A stretch of DNA of 32,106 nt from Phenylobacterium sp. CCH9-H3. Lineage in GTDB: Bacteria; Pseudomonadota; Alphaproteobacteria; Caulobacterales; Caulobacteraceae. Location of the stretch: positions 1 through 32,106 of the forward strand of contig NZ_LSJI01000223.1 in NCBI RefSeq assembly GCF_001557235.1, read 5' to 3'. Under the pieces are notes generated by a model that saw only the letters and a list, made by a program, of their open reading frames with translations, had not been told where the DNA came from and searched no databases. The first letter of the stretch is position 1. Every line of letters begins with the position of its first letter. A program made the translations under genes and the position numbers. Below are positions 22,079 through 31,913 of the stretch, one piece after another.

Positions 22079-22086
22079 GCTATACC
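22079..22086 (+). promoter_or_regulatory. Candidate -10 element of a leaderless pdxH mRNA
   Basis: GCTATACC matches seven of eight positions of the Caulobacter housekeeping -10 consensus GCTANAWC. It ends 6 bases before the GTG start codon of pdxH at 22093, so transcription would begin at or next to the start codon. No Shine-Dalgarno sequence is present (CCCCCAGC precedes GTG). No convincing -35 was seen at the usual spacing. Confidence 0.45.
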
Positions 22087-22092
22087 CCCAGC

Positions 22093-22758
22093 GTGACCGA
22101 AAAGACCCTCATCCCGGCGTCCCCGACCGAGGACGACTACGTCCGCCAGGTGGCGACCGCCGAGCCGCCGCCGCTCCTCAGCGAGACCGACCCCTTCGCG
22201 CTTTTCGACGCCTGGCTCAAAGAGGCCCTGCAGAAGGAGCCGAACGACGCCAACGCCATGGCCCTCGCGACCGTCGACGCCGACGGCCTTCCCGACGTGC
22301 GGATGGTGCTGCTGAAGGACGTCGATCCCGACGGCTTCGTCTTCTACACCAACCTCGAGAGCGCCAAGGGCGAGGAGCTGGCCGCCAATCCCAAGGCCGC
22401 GCTGCTGTTCCACTGGAAGTCGCTGCGCCGCCAGGTGCGAGTGCGCGGCGAGGTGACGCCGACGACGCCGGAAGAGGCCGACGCCTATTTCGCCACCCGC
22501 GCCCGGCCGGCCCAGCTGGGCGCCTGGGCCAGCGCCCAGTCGCGAACCCTGCCGGATCGGCTGGCCCTGGAGAAGAAGATCGCCGAGGTCGGTCTGCGCT
22601 TCGGCCTGGGCAAGGTGCCGCGGCCGCCGCACTGGTCCGGCTTCCGGGTGGCGCCCCAATCGATCGAGTTCTGGCGCGACCGCCCGTTCCGCCTGCACGA
22701 ACGGCTGGTGTTCGAGCGCGCCGCGGGCGGCTGGGCGACGCGCAGGCTGTTTCCTTGA
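22093..22758 (+). CDS. pdxH: Pyridoxamine/pyridoxine 5'-phosphate oxidase
   Basis: A 221-residue FMN enzyme making pyridoxal 5'-phosphate, the last step of B6 synthesis and salvage. Family motifs run through the length: [52 protein letters not shown], and the C-terminal [16 protein letters not shown] and [10 protein letters not shown]. The length equals the family norm. GTG 22093 fits the usual N-terminus (about 20 residues before the conserved Asp-Pro-Phe); see the -10 element for leaderless initiation. The stop codon overlaps the TTG start of the next gene (TTGA), so the two are coupled. Confidence 0.96.
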   Translation: MTEKTLIPASPTEDDYVRQVATAEPPPLLSETDPFALFDAWLKEALQKEPNDANAMALATVDADGLPDVRMVLLKDVDPDGFVFYTNLESAKGEELAANPKAALLFHWKSLRRQVRVRGEVTPTTPEEADAYFATRARPAQLGAWASAQSRTLPDRLALEKKIAEVGLRFGLGKVPRPPHWSGFRVAPQSIEFWRDRPFRLHERLVFERAAGGWATRRLFP

Positions 22759-24248
22759 GCGGCCCCCGGACGACGCCGGTCGAGGCCGAGATCATGGCCT
22801 GGCTGGCGGCCCGTACGGACAAGGCGATCGAGACCGCCTGCGCCCACGTCTTCCTCGGCAGGGATGCGGCCTGGAAGCTCAAGCGCCACGCCGACCTGGG
22901 CTATGCGGATTTCTCGACGCTGGAGCGCCGCAAGTGGGCGCTGGACCGCGAGCTGGAATTCAACAAGGCGGCCGCCCCGGACATCTACCGCGCCGTGCGC
23001 CGGGTCACGCGCGAGCCGGACGGGTTGGCGCTGGACGGCCCAGGCGAGGCGGTGGATCACGTCCTTGAGATGCGCCGGTTCGACGAACGCTGTGTTCTTT
23101 CGGCCCGGCCCGAAGCCGTCACCGGCGACCTCGCCGAAGCCCTGGGCCGGATGATCGCCGGCTTCCATGCCGATGCGCCGCTGCGCCCCGCCGGCGGCCT
23201 GACGGCCCTCAGCTTCACCGTCGGCTCCAACGCCCAGCTTCTCCGCGAAACCTGCGAGGGCCTCGACCAGGACCGCGTCGAGACCATGATCGCCCTGACC
23301 GAGGCCGAGCTGGAACGCCAGGCGCCCCTGCTGGCCCACCGGGCGGCGAGCGGCTTCTCCCGCCGCTGCCACGGCGACCTGCACCTCGGCAATATCCTGT
23401 TGGAAAACAGCCGGCCGGTGCTGTTCGACTGCATCGAGTTCAGCGATCTGCTGTCCGACCTGGACGTGCAGTACGACCTGGCCTTCCTGCTCATGGACCT
23501 GGACTTCCGAGACCGGCGCGACGCGGCGGTGCGGGCCCTGTCCGGCTACATGGACGAGGCGGCCCGGACGTTCCCGCCCGAGATCTGGCAAGGCCTCGCC
23601 AGCCTGCCGCTGATGCTGTCGGTCCGCGCGGGGGTAAGGGCGCACGTGTCGGCGCATTCGTCGGACCCGGGGGCGGCGCGGGCCTATGTGGAGGCGGCCA
23701 TCGCCCACCTGTCGCCGCCGCCGCCGGTGCTGGCCGCGGTGGGCGGGCTGTCAGGCTCGGGCAAGTCGCACTTCTCGCGCGCCGTGGCGCCGGCGCTCGG
23801 AGCCTCGCCCGGCGCCGTGATCCTGCGCACGGACGAGATCCGCAAGCGGCTCATGAACATCCCGCCGACCACCACGATGGACCCGGCGGCCTACACGGCC
23901 GAGTTCTACGTGCGCACATACGACACCATGATCGACAACGCGCGGGCGCTGCTGAAGGCCGGTCGTGCGGTGGTGCTGGACGCCACCTTCATCGACCCCG
24001 GTCTGCGGGCCCGCGTGGAGGCGCTGGCGGCCGAATGCGGCGTGCCGTTCCGCGGCGCCTGGATGGACGCGCCGGTCGAGGTTCTGGAGGCGCGGGTGGC
24101 GGCCCGCACGGGCGACGCCTCGGACGCGACGGTGGCCGTGCTGCACGATCAGGTCGGCCGGCTGACGGAAGCTCCGGCCTGGCCCACGGTCGACGCCCAG
24201 GCGCCGACGGCGCAGGCTGCGAAGGCCTGGATTGACAGGGCAAGTTGA
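22755..24248 (+). CDS. Fused aminoglycoside-phosphotransferase-like / P-loop kinase
   Basis: A 497-residue two-domain protein. Residues about 1-320 are a choline/aminoglycoside-kinase-like domain (COG2187 type) with the catalytic loop H206-G-D208-LHLGNIL and [24 protein letters not shown] as the metal-binding segment. Residues about 325-497 are an AAA-like P-loop kinase (COG0645 type) with Walker [10 protein letters not shown] (330-338), RTDEIRKRL, and [10 protein letters not shown] as Walker B region. Both halves look intact. The substrate is unknown; nothing suggests antibiotic resistance. The TTG start overlapping the pdxH stop implies coupling to vitamin B6 synthesis. Confidence 0.88.
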   Translation: MSGPRTTPVEAEIMAWLAARTDKAIETACAHVFLGRDAAWKLKRHADLGYADFSTLERRKWALDRELEFNKAAAPDIYRAVRRVTREPDGLALDGPGEAVDHVLEMRRFDERCVLSARPEAVTGDLAEALGRMIAGFHADAPLRPAGGLTALSFTVGSNAQLLRETCEGLDQDRVETMIALTEAELERQAPLLAHRAASGFSRRCHGDLHLGNILLENSRPVLFDCIEFSDLLSDLDVQYDLAFLLMDLDFRDRRDAAVRALSGYMDEAARTFPPEIWQGLASLPLMLSVRAGVRAHVSAHSSDPGAARAYVEAAIAHLSPPPPVLAAVGGLSGSGKSHFSRAVAPALGASPGAVILRTDEIRKRLMNIPPTTTMDPAAYTAEFYVRTYDTMIDNARALLKAGRAVVLDATFIDPGLRARVEALAAECGVPFRGAWMDAPVEVLEARVAARTGDASDATVAVLHDQVGRLTEAPAWPTVDAQAPTAQAAKAWIDRAS

Positions 24249-24330
24249 CGCTCCCGTTGCGGAAGCGACATCGTCTCTCTAATCGTGACCGCCAACTAAC
24301 AGTCGATAACCTAGGGGAGAAGGCGTGCAG

Positions 24331-25977
<1,647 letters not shown>

Positions 25978-25978
25978 C

Positions 25979-26488
25979 ATGCTGCAGAGCGCCGACGAGG
26001 CCGATTACCCGGACGTCATCGCGCTCACCAATCGCGCGTTCCGCGACACGGGCGCGGCGGGCTGGAACGTCGAGGACATGATCGAGGGGGAGCGGATCAA
26101 CGAGTCGCTGCTCCGCGACGATCTGGCGGCGCCCGGCGCTCACCTCCTGATCTGGCGAGACCCCGCCGGGGAGCACCTGGGCCATGTGCGGCTCGACGAG
26201 GGAGCCGATGGCGTCTGGCTCCTGGGCATTCTGACCGTTCGTCCCGACCGCCAGGACGCCGGATTGGGCCGAACGCTCCTGGCCGCTTCCGAGGACTGGG
26301 TCCGAGCGCGTGGGGCGCGACGGATGCGTATGACGGTGGTCCACCAGCGGGAGACACTGATCGCCTGGTATGTGCGGCGCGGCTACGAATTGACCGGGGA
26401 GACCAAACCGTTCCCGTACGACGATCCGCGGTTTGGTCGGCCCCGGCAACCGGACCTCTACTTCGACGTGCTGGAAAAGGCGCTGTAG
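25979..26488 (+). CDS. GNAT acetyltransferase
   Basis: A 169-residue N-acetyltransferase. The acetyl-CoA loop is LGILTVRPDRQDAGLGRTLL (about 80-99), followed by MTVVHQRETLIAWYVRRGYELTGETKPFPY, the strand/tyrosine pattern of the RimI/Spt10-like GNAT group. The acceptor is unknown. ATG 25979 directly follows the synthetase stop codon, and GGAG within the synthetase 3' end serves as ribosome site. It converges on the DUF983 gene with a gap of only 7 bases. Confidence 0.87.
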   Translation: MLQSADEADYPDVIALTNRAFRDTGAAGWNVEDMIEGERINESLLRDDLAAPGAHLLIWRDPAGEHLGHVRLDEGADGVWLLGILTVRPDRQDAGLGRTLLAASEDWVRARGARRMRMTVVHQRETLIAWYVRRGYELTGETKPFPYDDPRFGRPRQPDLYFDVLEKAL

Positions 26489-26495
26489 CCGCGCT

Positions 26496-26924
26496 TCAAC
26501 CGCCCGAGGCCTTGCGGCGGTCGTAGACGAAGCCGCCTTCGCCGTGGCCGCCCACGCTGGCCCAGCGGGCCTCTTCGGCCTTGTGCACATACTGCTCGGC
26601 CACCAGCCAGGCCTTCATCGGGCGCAGGCACGCCAGGCAGCCGCCGATCAAGGCCGGGAAGACCGTCGCGAACTGCAGCCACAGGGGCGGGTGGAACACG
26701 ACCACCGACCAGGCCCAGAGGCCCACGACGGCGATGCCGACGCCGGACATAACGAAAAAGGCCGGGCCGTCCGCCGGATCGGCGAAGCCATAGTCCAACC
26801 CGCACTGGTCGCAGGACTTGGCCAGCGTCAGGAACCCCGAGAACAGCTTTCCCTCGCCGCAACGGGGGCAGCGGCAACGCAGGCCGGCGCTGAGGGTGGA
26901 CGGTTCGCAGCCGGTGAGGTCCAT
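26496..26924 (-). CDS. DUF983 membrane protein with zinc-ribbon
   Basis: A 142-residue protein. An N-terminal zinc-ribbon-like part (CRCPRCGEGKLF at about 18-29, then CDQCGLDY at about 39-46) is followed by two membrane helices (about 57-77 and 81-101) and a charged C-terminal tail. This matches the DUF983 family, unknown in function, often near cytochrome oxidase assembly genes in alphaproteobacteria. No such genes are near here. The start ATG 26924 has GGAG 8 bases upstream. It is divergent from the MocR regulator over a shared operator region. Confidence 0.88.
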   Translation of the reverse strand: MDLTGCEPSTLSAGLRCRCPRCGEGKLFSGFLTLAKSCDQCGLDYGFADPADGPAFFVMSGVGIAVVGLWAWSVVVFHPPLWLQFATVFPALIGGCLACLRPMKAWLVAEQYVHKAEEARWASVGGHGEGGFVYDRRKASGG

Positions 26925-26935
26925 GGCGTCATCTC

Positions 26936-26981
26936 CATACAATGCAGATATTGAACGCATACAATTGATGTGAAATGTATG
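26936..26981. promoter_or_regulatory. Operator array between the DUF983 and MocR genes
   Basis: CATACAAT occurs twice in direct orientation (26936-26943 and 26958-26965), followed by an inverted copy, AATGTATG (26974-26981). The second and third copies form a dyad spaced by 8 bases. MocR-family proteins typically bind such direct and inverted arrays in the gap to a divergent target gene. The AT-rich stretch stands out in the GC-rich window and also overlaps the in-frame ATG at 26975, which is therefore unlikely to be the MocR start. Confidence 0.62.
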
Positions 26982-27001
26982 TGTTTGATGCGAGGATCGC
27001 A

Positions 27002-28384
27002 ATGGACTCCCTGACGCACCCCTCCGCCCGCTGGCTCGCGCGCCTGCCCGCTCCCGGACAACCGATGTACGCCCGCGTGGTCGACGCCCTCGAGGCGGCG
27101 ATCCGGGATGGCGAACTGCAAGGGGGCGACCAACTGCCACCGCAGCGGACGGTGGCCCGGATTCTGGGTGTCGACCTCACGACCGTCACGCGGGCCTACG
27201 CCGCCGCGCGCGCCCGTGGCCTGATCGAGGGCGCCGTGGGTCGGGGCACCTTCGTCCGCGCCCGGGCGGCAGAGGACGAGGCCGGGCTGATGGACCTGGG
27301 CATGAACCTCCCGCCGCCGCCCCAGGGCCTTTCGCTCGGGGCCCTGCTGAAGGAGACCGTGGCGGCGGTGGTCGACCGGACCGATGTCGCGACGCTGATG
27401 TCCTACCACCCCGGCGGCGGAAGTCTCGGCCAGCGGACCTCGGCCGCCGCCTGGCTCGCGCCCAGCCTGGGTGAGCTGGCGCCCGCGCGAGTGCTCGTGA
27501 CGCCGGGCGCGCAGACCGGCCTGGCCGCCATCCTGGCGACGATCGCCGGGGCAGGCGGCCGCGCCCTGGTCACCGAGCCCCTGGTCTATCCCGGCGTGCT
27601 GACCGCGGCCCGACGGTTCGGGCTCCAGGTGCGCGTCTGCCCGTCCGACGCGGGCGGGCTGGAGCCCGACGCCCTGGCGCGCCTGTGCGCGGACGAGCGC
27701 CCGGCGGCCCTCTACGTGACGCCGACGACCAACAATCCCACCGCCGTCACCCTGGACCTTGGCCGGCGCCAGGCCCTGGCCGAGGTGGCGCGCGCCGCCG
27801 GCCTCTGGATTGTGGAGGACGATCCCTACGCGCGCCTGTTCGATGCGCCTCTGCCGGCTCTCGCCACCCTGGCGCCGGAGCGGACGTTCCACCTAGCCAC
27901 GCTCTCGAAGTGCCTGTCGCCCGGCCTGCGTACGGCCTTCCTGGTTCCGCCCGAGGCCCTGGCGGAGCGCACGGCCGAGGCGCTGCGGTCCCTGGCCCTG
28001 ATGCCGTCGCCCCTAATGTCGGCGGTGGTCTCCACCTGGATCCGGGAGGGGACCGCCGAGCGCCTGCTGGCCGGCGTGCGCCAGGAAGCACGCCAGCGCC
28101 GGGCGATCGCCGCCGAGGTGCTGCCAGGTGCCCGGGGCGCGCCGGAGGGCGTCCACGTCTGGCTCGACCTGCCGCCGGAATGGCGGGTGGACCGGGTCCA
28201 CCGTCTCGCCCAGGAGAAGGGTCTGGCCCTGGTCACCGCGGACGCCTTCGCCGCGGGGCCGGATCACCCCAATGGCCTGAGGATCTCGCTCGGCGGGCCG
28301 GGAACGCAGGCCGTGCTACGCGGCGCGCTGGAGGGCGCGGCTCGGCTGCTGAACGACGCGCCGGCCCCGCAGGCAGTCGTCTAA
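27002..28384 (+). CDS. MocR-type GntR regulator with aminotransferase domain
   Basis: A 460-residue regulator. Residues about 15-85 are a GntR winged helix (AAIRDGELQGGDQLPPQRTVARILGVDLTTVTRAY). After a linker, about 110-450 form a type I aminotransferase fold that binds pyridoxal phosphate. K303 in LATLSKCLSPGLR is the Schiff-base lysine, and DDPYARLF and TTNNPTAV are cofactor-pocket motifs. Members respond to an amino-compound or PLP and are usually activators of a divergent gene. The start is taken at 27002 (GAGGA 5 bases upstream). The divergent DUF983 gene is the likeliest target. The stop overlaps the end of the convergent MBL gene by four bases. Confidence 0.92.
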   Translation: MDSLTHPSARWLARLPAPGQPMYARVVDALEAAIRDGELQGGDQLPPQRTVARILGVDLTTVTRAYAAARARGLIEGAVGRGTFVRARAAEDEAGLMDLGMNLPPPPQGLSLGALLKETVAAVVDRTDVATLMSYHPGGGSLGQRTSAAAWLAPSLGELAPARVLVTPGAQTGLAAILATIAGAGGRALVTEPLVYPGVLTAARRFGLQVRVCPSDAGGLEPDALARLCADERPAALYVTPTTNNPTAVTLDLGRRQALAEVARAAGLWIVEDDPYARLFDAPLPALATLAPERTFHLATLSKCLSPGLRTAFLVPPEALAERTAEALRSLALMPSPLMSAVVSTWIREGTAERLLAGVRQEARQRRAIAAEVLPGARGAPEGVHVWLDLPPEWRVDRVHRLAQEKGLALVTADAFAAGPDHPNGLRISLGGPGTQAVLRGALEGAARLLNDAPAPQAVV

Positions 28385-29280
28385 CCGGCGAGACGGTAGG
28401 TGCTGTCGGGCCCCGGCGCGCCGTCCGTCGTGAGCTGGCCGCGCCGCACCAGATGGATCATGGCCGCCAGCATCGAGCGGGCCGCCGCCGGGTGCAGTCG
28501 GGAATCGACGTCCGCGTAAAGGCGTGGCACGAGTTCGTTGATGCGCGCCGGCCCCGCCTTCAGGGCCCCGAGGATTTGATCCACCCGCTCCTGACGATGC
28601 TCGATGTAGGCGCCGATGAACGCGTCCACGTCGCGGATGGGCGGGCCATGGGTCGGCCACAGGACGTCGAACTTGCGTGAGCGGATGTCGTCCAGGCTCG
28701 CCAGATAGGCGGTCATGTCGCCGTCGGGCGGAGTGATCACGGTCGTGGACCAGCCCATGATGTGGTCGCCGCTGAAGCAGGCGTTCTCCTCCCGCAGGCC
28801 GTAGCAGATATGGTTGGAGGTGTGGCCGGGAGTGGGGATGGCGTCCATCGTCCACCCGCGGCCCAGCACGACGCCGCCGTCGCACAGGCTGATGTCGGGC
28901 CGGAAGTCGTGGTCGTGCCCGGCCTCCATCCTGACCTCGCCGGTGTCCGCCTCTTCGGGGCCGGCTACGGCGCAGCCGTAGATGGTGGCGCCCGTCCGCG
29001 CCTTCAGCGGCCCGGCCAGGGGAGAATGGTCGGAGTGGTGATGGGTGATCAGGATGTGGGTGATCTTCTCGCCGCTGACCGCCTGCAGGATCGCATCCAG
29101 GTGCGCCGGATCGTCCGGGCCCGGGTCGATGACCGCCACTTCGCCGCGGCCGACGATATAGGTGCCGGTGCCCAGGAAGGTGAAGGGGCCGGGATTGTTG
29201 GCCGTCACCCGCCGGATCAGCGGCGAGACCTGGTCGCAGCGGCCATACTCGATGTCGATCTCGCGGACGTAGGGGATCAT
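28381..29280 (-). CDS. MBL-fold hydrolase with winged-helix tail (LACTB2-like)
   Basis: A 299-residue enzyme. The metal motif is H80-H-H82-S-D84-H85, followed by GHTSNHICY and FSGDHIMGWSTTVI and a final H in WPTHGPPI. Residues about 235-299 (QERVDQILGALKAGPARINELVPRLY) form a winged-helix-like tail as in LACTB2, whose human member is an endoribonuclease; the substrate here is unknown. The start overlaps the stop of the DUF442 gene as ATGA (29277-29280), so both are translated together. The C-terminal winged-helix signature is shared with the MBL gene at 16806-17891. Confidence 0.9.
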   Translation of the reverse strand: MIPYVREIDIEYGRCDQVSPLIRRVTANNPGPFTFLGTGTYIVGRGEVAVIDPGPDDPAHLDAILQAVSGEKITHILITHHHSDHSPLAGPLKARTGATIYGCAVAGPEEADTGEVRMEAGHDHDFRPDISLCDGGVVLGRGWTMDAIPTPGHTSNHICYGLREENACFSGDHIMGWSTTVITPPDGDMTAYLASLDDIRSRKFDVLWPTHGPPIRDVDAFIGAYIEHRQERVDQILGALKAGPARINELVPRLYADVDSRLHPAAARSMLAAMIHLVRRGQLTTDGAPGPDSTYRLAG

Positions 29281-29687
29281 CCGCCCAGCACGCCCGATAG
29301 GTCGTAGCCGGCCTGGCGGCCCAGGGCGACCAGTTCGCCGCGGGGCAGGGCGCCCGACTGGGCCTGGCTCAGCGACCAGGTGACGATCGAGCGTGTGCCC
29401 GAGCGGCAGAAGGCCAGGATCGGCGCCTCGACGTCCGCCAGCAGCGCCTTGGTCTGCTCCACCTGCTCCGGCGTCGGGCCGCCCCGCACCGGGATGTGGA
29501 AATAGGCCAGGCCGGCCGCCCGCGCCGCCGCCTCGATCTGCGCCGACGACGGCTGGCCCGGCTCCTCGTCGTCGGGCCGGTTGTTGATCACGGTCCGGAA
29601 CCCTTGCCGCGCCGCCTCGGCGACATCCGCCACGCTGATCTGCGGGGCGGTGGTGAAGTCGTCGGTGACGCGTCGGAAGTCGGACAT
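29277..29687 (-). CDS. DUF442/TIGR01244-like phosphatase-fold protein
   Basis: A 136-residue protein. TVINNRPDDEEPGQPSS (about 32-48) and the active loop C94-R-S-G-T-R-S in LAFCRSGTRS match the DUF442/TIGR01244 group, which has a tyrosine-phosphatase-like fold and a rhodanese-type Cys loop. The group is often fused or next to MBL sulfur-dioxygenase domains, so persulfide chemistry is one hypothesis. The adjacent MBL gene here is of the LACTB2 kind instead. The start ATG 29687 fits the family N-terminus, although the ribosome site is weak. Confidence 0.85.
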   Translation of the reverse strand: MSDFRRVTDDFTTAPQISVADVAEAARQGFRTVINNRPDDEEPGQPSSAQIEAAARAAGLAYFHIPVRGGPTPEQVEQTKALLADVEAPILAFCRSGTRSIVTWSLSQAQSGALPRGELVALGRQAGYDLSGVLGG

Positions 29688-29846
29688 CGGGTGCTCGCAA
29701 AACGCTGGTGGGCCTGTCGTTGACATCATCGGGGGTGGGTGGAAGTTTCGCAACGGGCGGCCCCGGAAAAGGCCGCGAGTGAGAGGCGTTGCAAGCGGTA
29801 TGCGGCGAGAGACCAGGCGGCGCCAGCCGACCGCGGGGAATGGGTG

Positions 29847-31022
29847 ATGGTAGCCGGGGGGCAAGCCATATCGCCGGAACAACTGCTGGCCGACGCCGCC
29901 TCGGCGATGCGGCGGGGCGATCGCGCGACCGCGCTGGATTGCGTGACCCGGGCGGAGGCCGTCGCGCCGTTCGACCCGCACGTGAAGATGCAGAAGGCGC
30001 TGATCCACCGGGCCAGCGGGGCGCTGCCGGCGGCGCTGGCGGCGCTGGACGAGGCCCTGGCCCTGGAGCCGTACAATTTCCTGGCGCTCCTCTCGAAGGG
30101 CGCCGTGATCGAGAAGCTGTCGGGCGAGCGGCTCGCCGCAAAGGCCTATGAAAACGCGCTCAAGCTCGCCCCCGACGAGGCGAACCTCCTACCCGGGCTT
30201 AAGGCGCCAGTCGCCCGCGCGCGGGAGGTGGTCGAGAAGACCCGCGCGGCCCTGGAAGCCTATCTGCGCGACCGTGTCGGCCCCCTGGACGAGGCGGGCG
30301 GAGAGCTGGTGCGGAGCCGGCTGGACGAAGCGATTGGGGTCTATGCCGGGCGGCGCAAGGTGTTCAATCACGAGCCCCTGCTGCTGCACTACCCGCGGCT
30401 GCCGGCGATCCCGTTCTATCCGCGCGAACTGTTCCCCTGGCTGGCCGAGCTCGAAGCCGCGACGCCCGTCATCGTCGAGGAACTCCAGGCCGTGATGGCC
30501 GGCCGGATGGAGTCCTTCGCACCGTACATCGCCTTCCCGCCCGATAAGCCGGTCAACCAGTGGGAGGAGCTCAACCACTCCCGTCGCTGGAGCTCACTGT
30601 TCCTCTGGAAGGACGGGGAACGGCAGGCGGAGGTCTGCGCAAGCTGCCCGCAGACCAGCGACCTGCTGGACCGGCTGCCCATGGCCCACCAGGCGGACTT
30701 CGCACCGACGGCCATGTTCTCAGCGCTGGATGCGCGAACCTGCATCCCGCCTCACACCGGATCGACGAACACGCGGCTGCTCTGCCATCTGCCGCTGATC
30801 CTCCCGGGGCGGGCGCGCTTCCGGGTGGGCAACGAGGTGCGCGAGTGGCGAATGGGGGAGGCGTGGGTCTTCGACGACACCATCGAGCACGAGGCCTGGA
30901 ACGACGCCGACGAACTGCGCGTCATCCTGATCTTCGACGTCTGGAACCCGTTCCTGGAGCCGGGCGAGCGGGAACGCATCGGCGCGATGATGGCCGCCCG
31001 CAACGCGTTCTATAGCGGCTGA
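29847..31022 (+). CDS. TPR-domain aspartyl/asparaginyl beta-hydroxylase
   Basis: A 391-residue Fe(II)/2-oxoglutarate-dependent hydroxylase. About 10-115 are TPR-like helix pairs (SAMRRGDRATALDCVTRAEAV; KAYENALKLAPDEANLL). About 210-370 form the catalytic domain with the two iron ligands H303 (PPHTGSTN) and H348 (DDTIEHEAWN) and the 2-oxoglutarate-binding R358 (LRVILIFDVWNP). The family hydroxylates Asp/Asn in proteins; LPS-modifying bacterial homologues (LpxO) also exist, and the target here is unknown. ATG 29847 is preferred, with GGGGA upstream. It is divergent from the DUF442-MBL pair and ends one base before the next gene's stop. Confidence 0.9.
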   Translation: MVAGGQAISPEQLLADAASAMRRGDRATALDCVTRAEAVAPFDPHVKMQKALIHRASGALPAALAALDEALALEPYNFLALLSKGAVIEKLSGERLAAKAYENALKLAPDEANLLPGLKAPVARAREVVEKTRAALEAYLRDRVGPLDEAGGELVRSRLDEAIGVYAGRRKVFNHEPLLLHYPRLPAIPFYPRELFPWLAELEAATPVIVEELQAVMAGRMESFAPYIAFPPDKPVNQWEELNHSRRWSSLFLWKDGERQAEVCASCPQTSDLLDRLPMAHQADFAPTAMFSALDARTCIPPHTGSTNTRLLCHLPLILPGRARFRVGNEVREWRMGEAWVFDDTIEHEAWNDADELRVILIFDVWNPFLEPGERERIGAMMAARNAFYSG

Positions 31023-31556
31023 CTACTCGGTGCGGCGGGCGCGGAAGGCGCCCATGGTGTCGATCGTCATCAGGAAGCTGCCCAGCGACGCCTGGCGGAT
31101 TTTCACCGGCATTCCTGGCTTGGGATCCTTGAACAGCTCCTTCGAATCGACCTGCGTCCAGACCGCGCCGTCCTCCAACTTGATCACCCATTTGCCGGCG
31201 CCGTTGACGCGGGCGAGGGCGACGACGCCGGTGACGTTCTCCAGCTCCTCCTGGGTCTCGCCGCGCTCGAAGAGGCTGAGCGAGGGCATGGAGAAGCCGA
31301 AGGCCTGGCGGCGGACCTTGCGGGCCTGCTCGCGGTCGACCACCACGATGTCGCCCTTGGCCTCGGCCTGGTCCAGCGCGACGGTGGCCTGATCGTAGCA
31401 GGCGAGACGCTGAGTTTCGTCCGTCAGCTTCCGGCAATCCACCAGCTTCTGCAGCATGGCGGACCGCGACTCGCCCTTCGGTTGGGCCTGCAAGGCCGAC
31501 GCGCCGAGGCTCGCCGCCACCGCGACGCCGACCGCCACCACCGCCACCGTCTTCAT
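31023..31556 (-). CDS. Secreted hypothetical protein (CR...RLACYD motif)
   Basis: A 177-residue exported protein. A signal peptide ends near ALQA-QPKG, about residue 25. VDCRKLTDETQRLACYDQAT (about 40-59) is a recurring alphaproteobacterial motif with two Cys and a C-terminal beta-rich part (GKWVIKLEDGAVWTQVDSKEL). I do not know the function. GAGG 8 bases upstream of ATG 31556 supports this start over an upstream ATG that would lose the signal peptide. It converges on the hydroxylase with adjoining stop codons. Confidence 0.8.
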   Translation of the reverse strand: MKTVAVVAVGVAVAASLGASALQAQPKGESRSAMLQKLVDCRKLTDETQRLACYDQATVALDQAEAKGDIVVVDREQARKVRRQAFGFSMPSLSLFERGETQEELENVTGVVALARVNGAGKWVIKLEDGAVWTQVDSKELFKDPKPGMPVKIRQASLGSFLMTIDTMGAFRARRTE

Positions 31557-31913
31557 GTCGTCGACCTCAGGATTGCCTCTCCTGCGCCCATTAAGCGGGG
31601 CCGGGCGGGTCGCGCAATGCTTGCTCAGCGGCCACATGGGCGCCCCGATTCTGCCGCGCTCCGCAGGGTGCGCCTCTGCGCACCGTCACCATCGGCGACG
31701 AAACCTTACCCGGTTTCAGGAACGGTGCGGCAATCTGTGACCAGAATGCGACAGGTGGGCGCCCGAAACATTGCCAAACGCTAATCTGCGTTGAGCGCTC
31801 CTCTTCCAGCCCCGTAACTCCGCCGTAACCGAGGGCGCATCCCGCTTTCGGGACCGATCTCTTTTTGTGGGGAGCGGCCGCCCGCCGGGCAGGACCGCTG
31901 GAGGATCAAGACC
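31557..31913. other. Intergenic leader of the TonB receptor gene
   Basis: About 357 bases without a convincing gene, the longest gap in the window. It must hold the promoters for the secreted hypothetical protein (minus) and the receptor (plus). I find no clear -35/-10 pair. The dyad AACGC-N6-GCGTT sits near 31775-31795, and a small hairpin with a T-rich stretch lies at 31840-31866 (listed separately). No tRNA-like or small-RNA structure was recognised. Confidence 0.6.
31840..31866 (+). promoter_or_regulatory. Small hairpin plus T-rich stretch in the receptor leader
   Basis: TCCCG-CTTT-CGGGA (31840-31853) is followed by CCGATCTCTTTTT. It resembles a weak attenuator or terminator about 60 bases upstream of the receptor start codon. 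The stem has only five base pairs, so the case is slight. Confidence 0.28.

Noticed and set aside
22755..24248. Aminoglycoside resistance gene
   Set aside because: The APH-like fold is fused to a P-loop kinase and coupled to pdxH in a housekeeping setting; no resistance context or mobility signs.
24249..24330. Promoter before the acyl-CoA synthetase (TTGCGG near 24257 and TAATCG near 24280)
   Set aside because: Both hexamers are weak and the match to the Caulobacter -10 consensus is incomplete; not strong enough to list.
29720..29725. TTGACA as a -35 for the hydroxylase gene
   Set aside because: A perfect -35 hexamer but no acceptable -10 at any usual spacing downstream.
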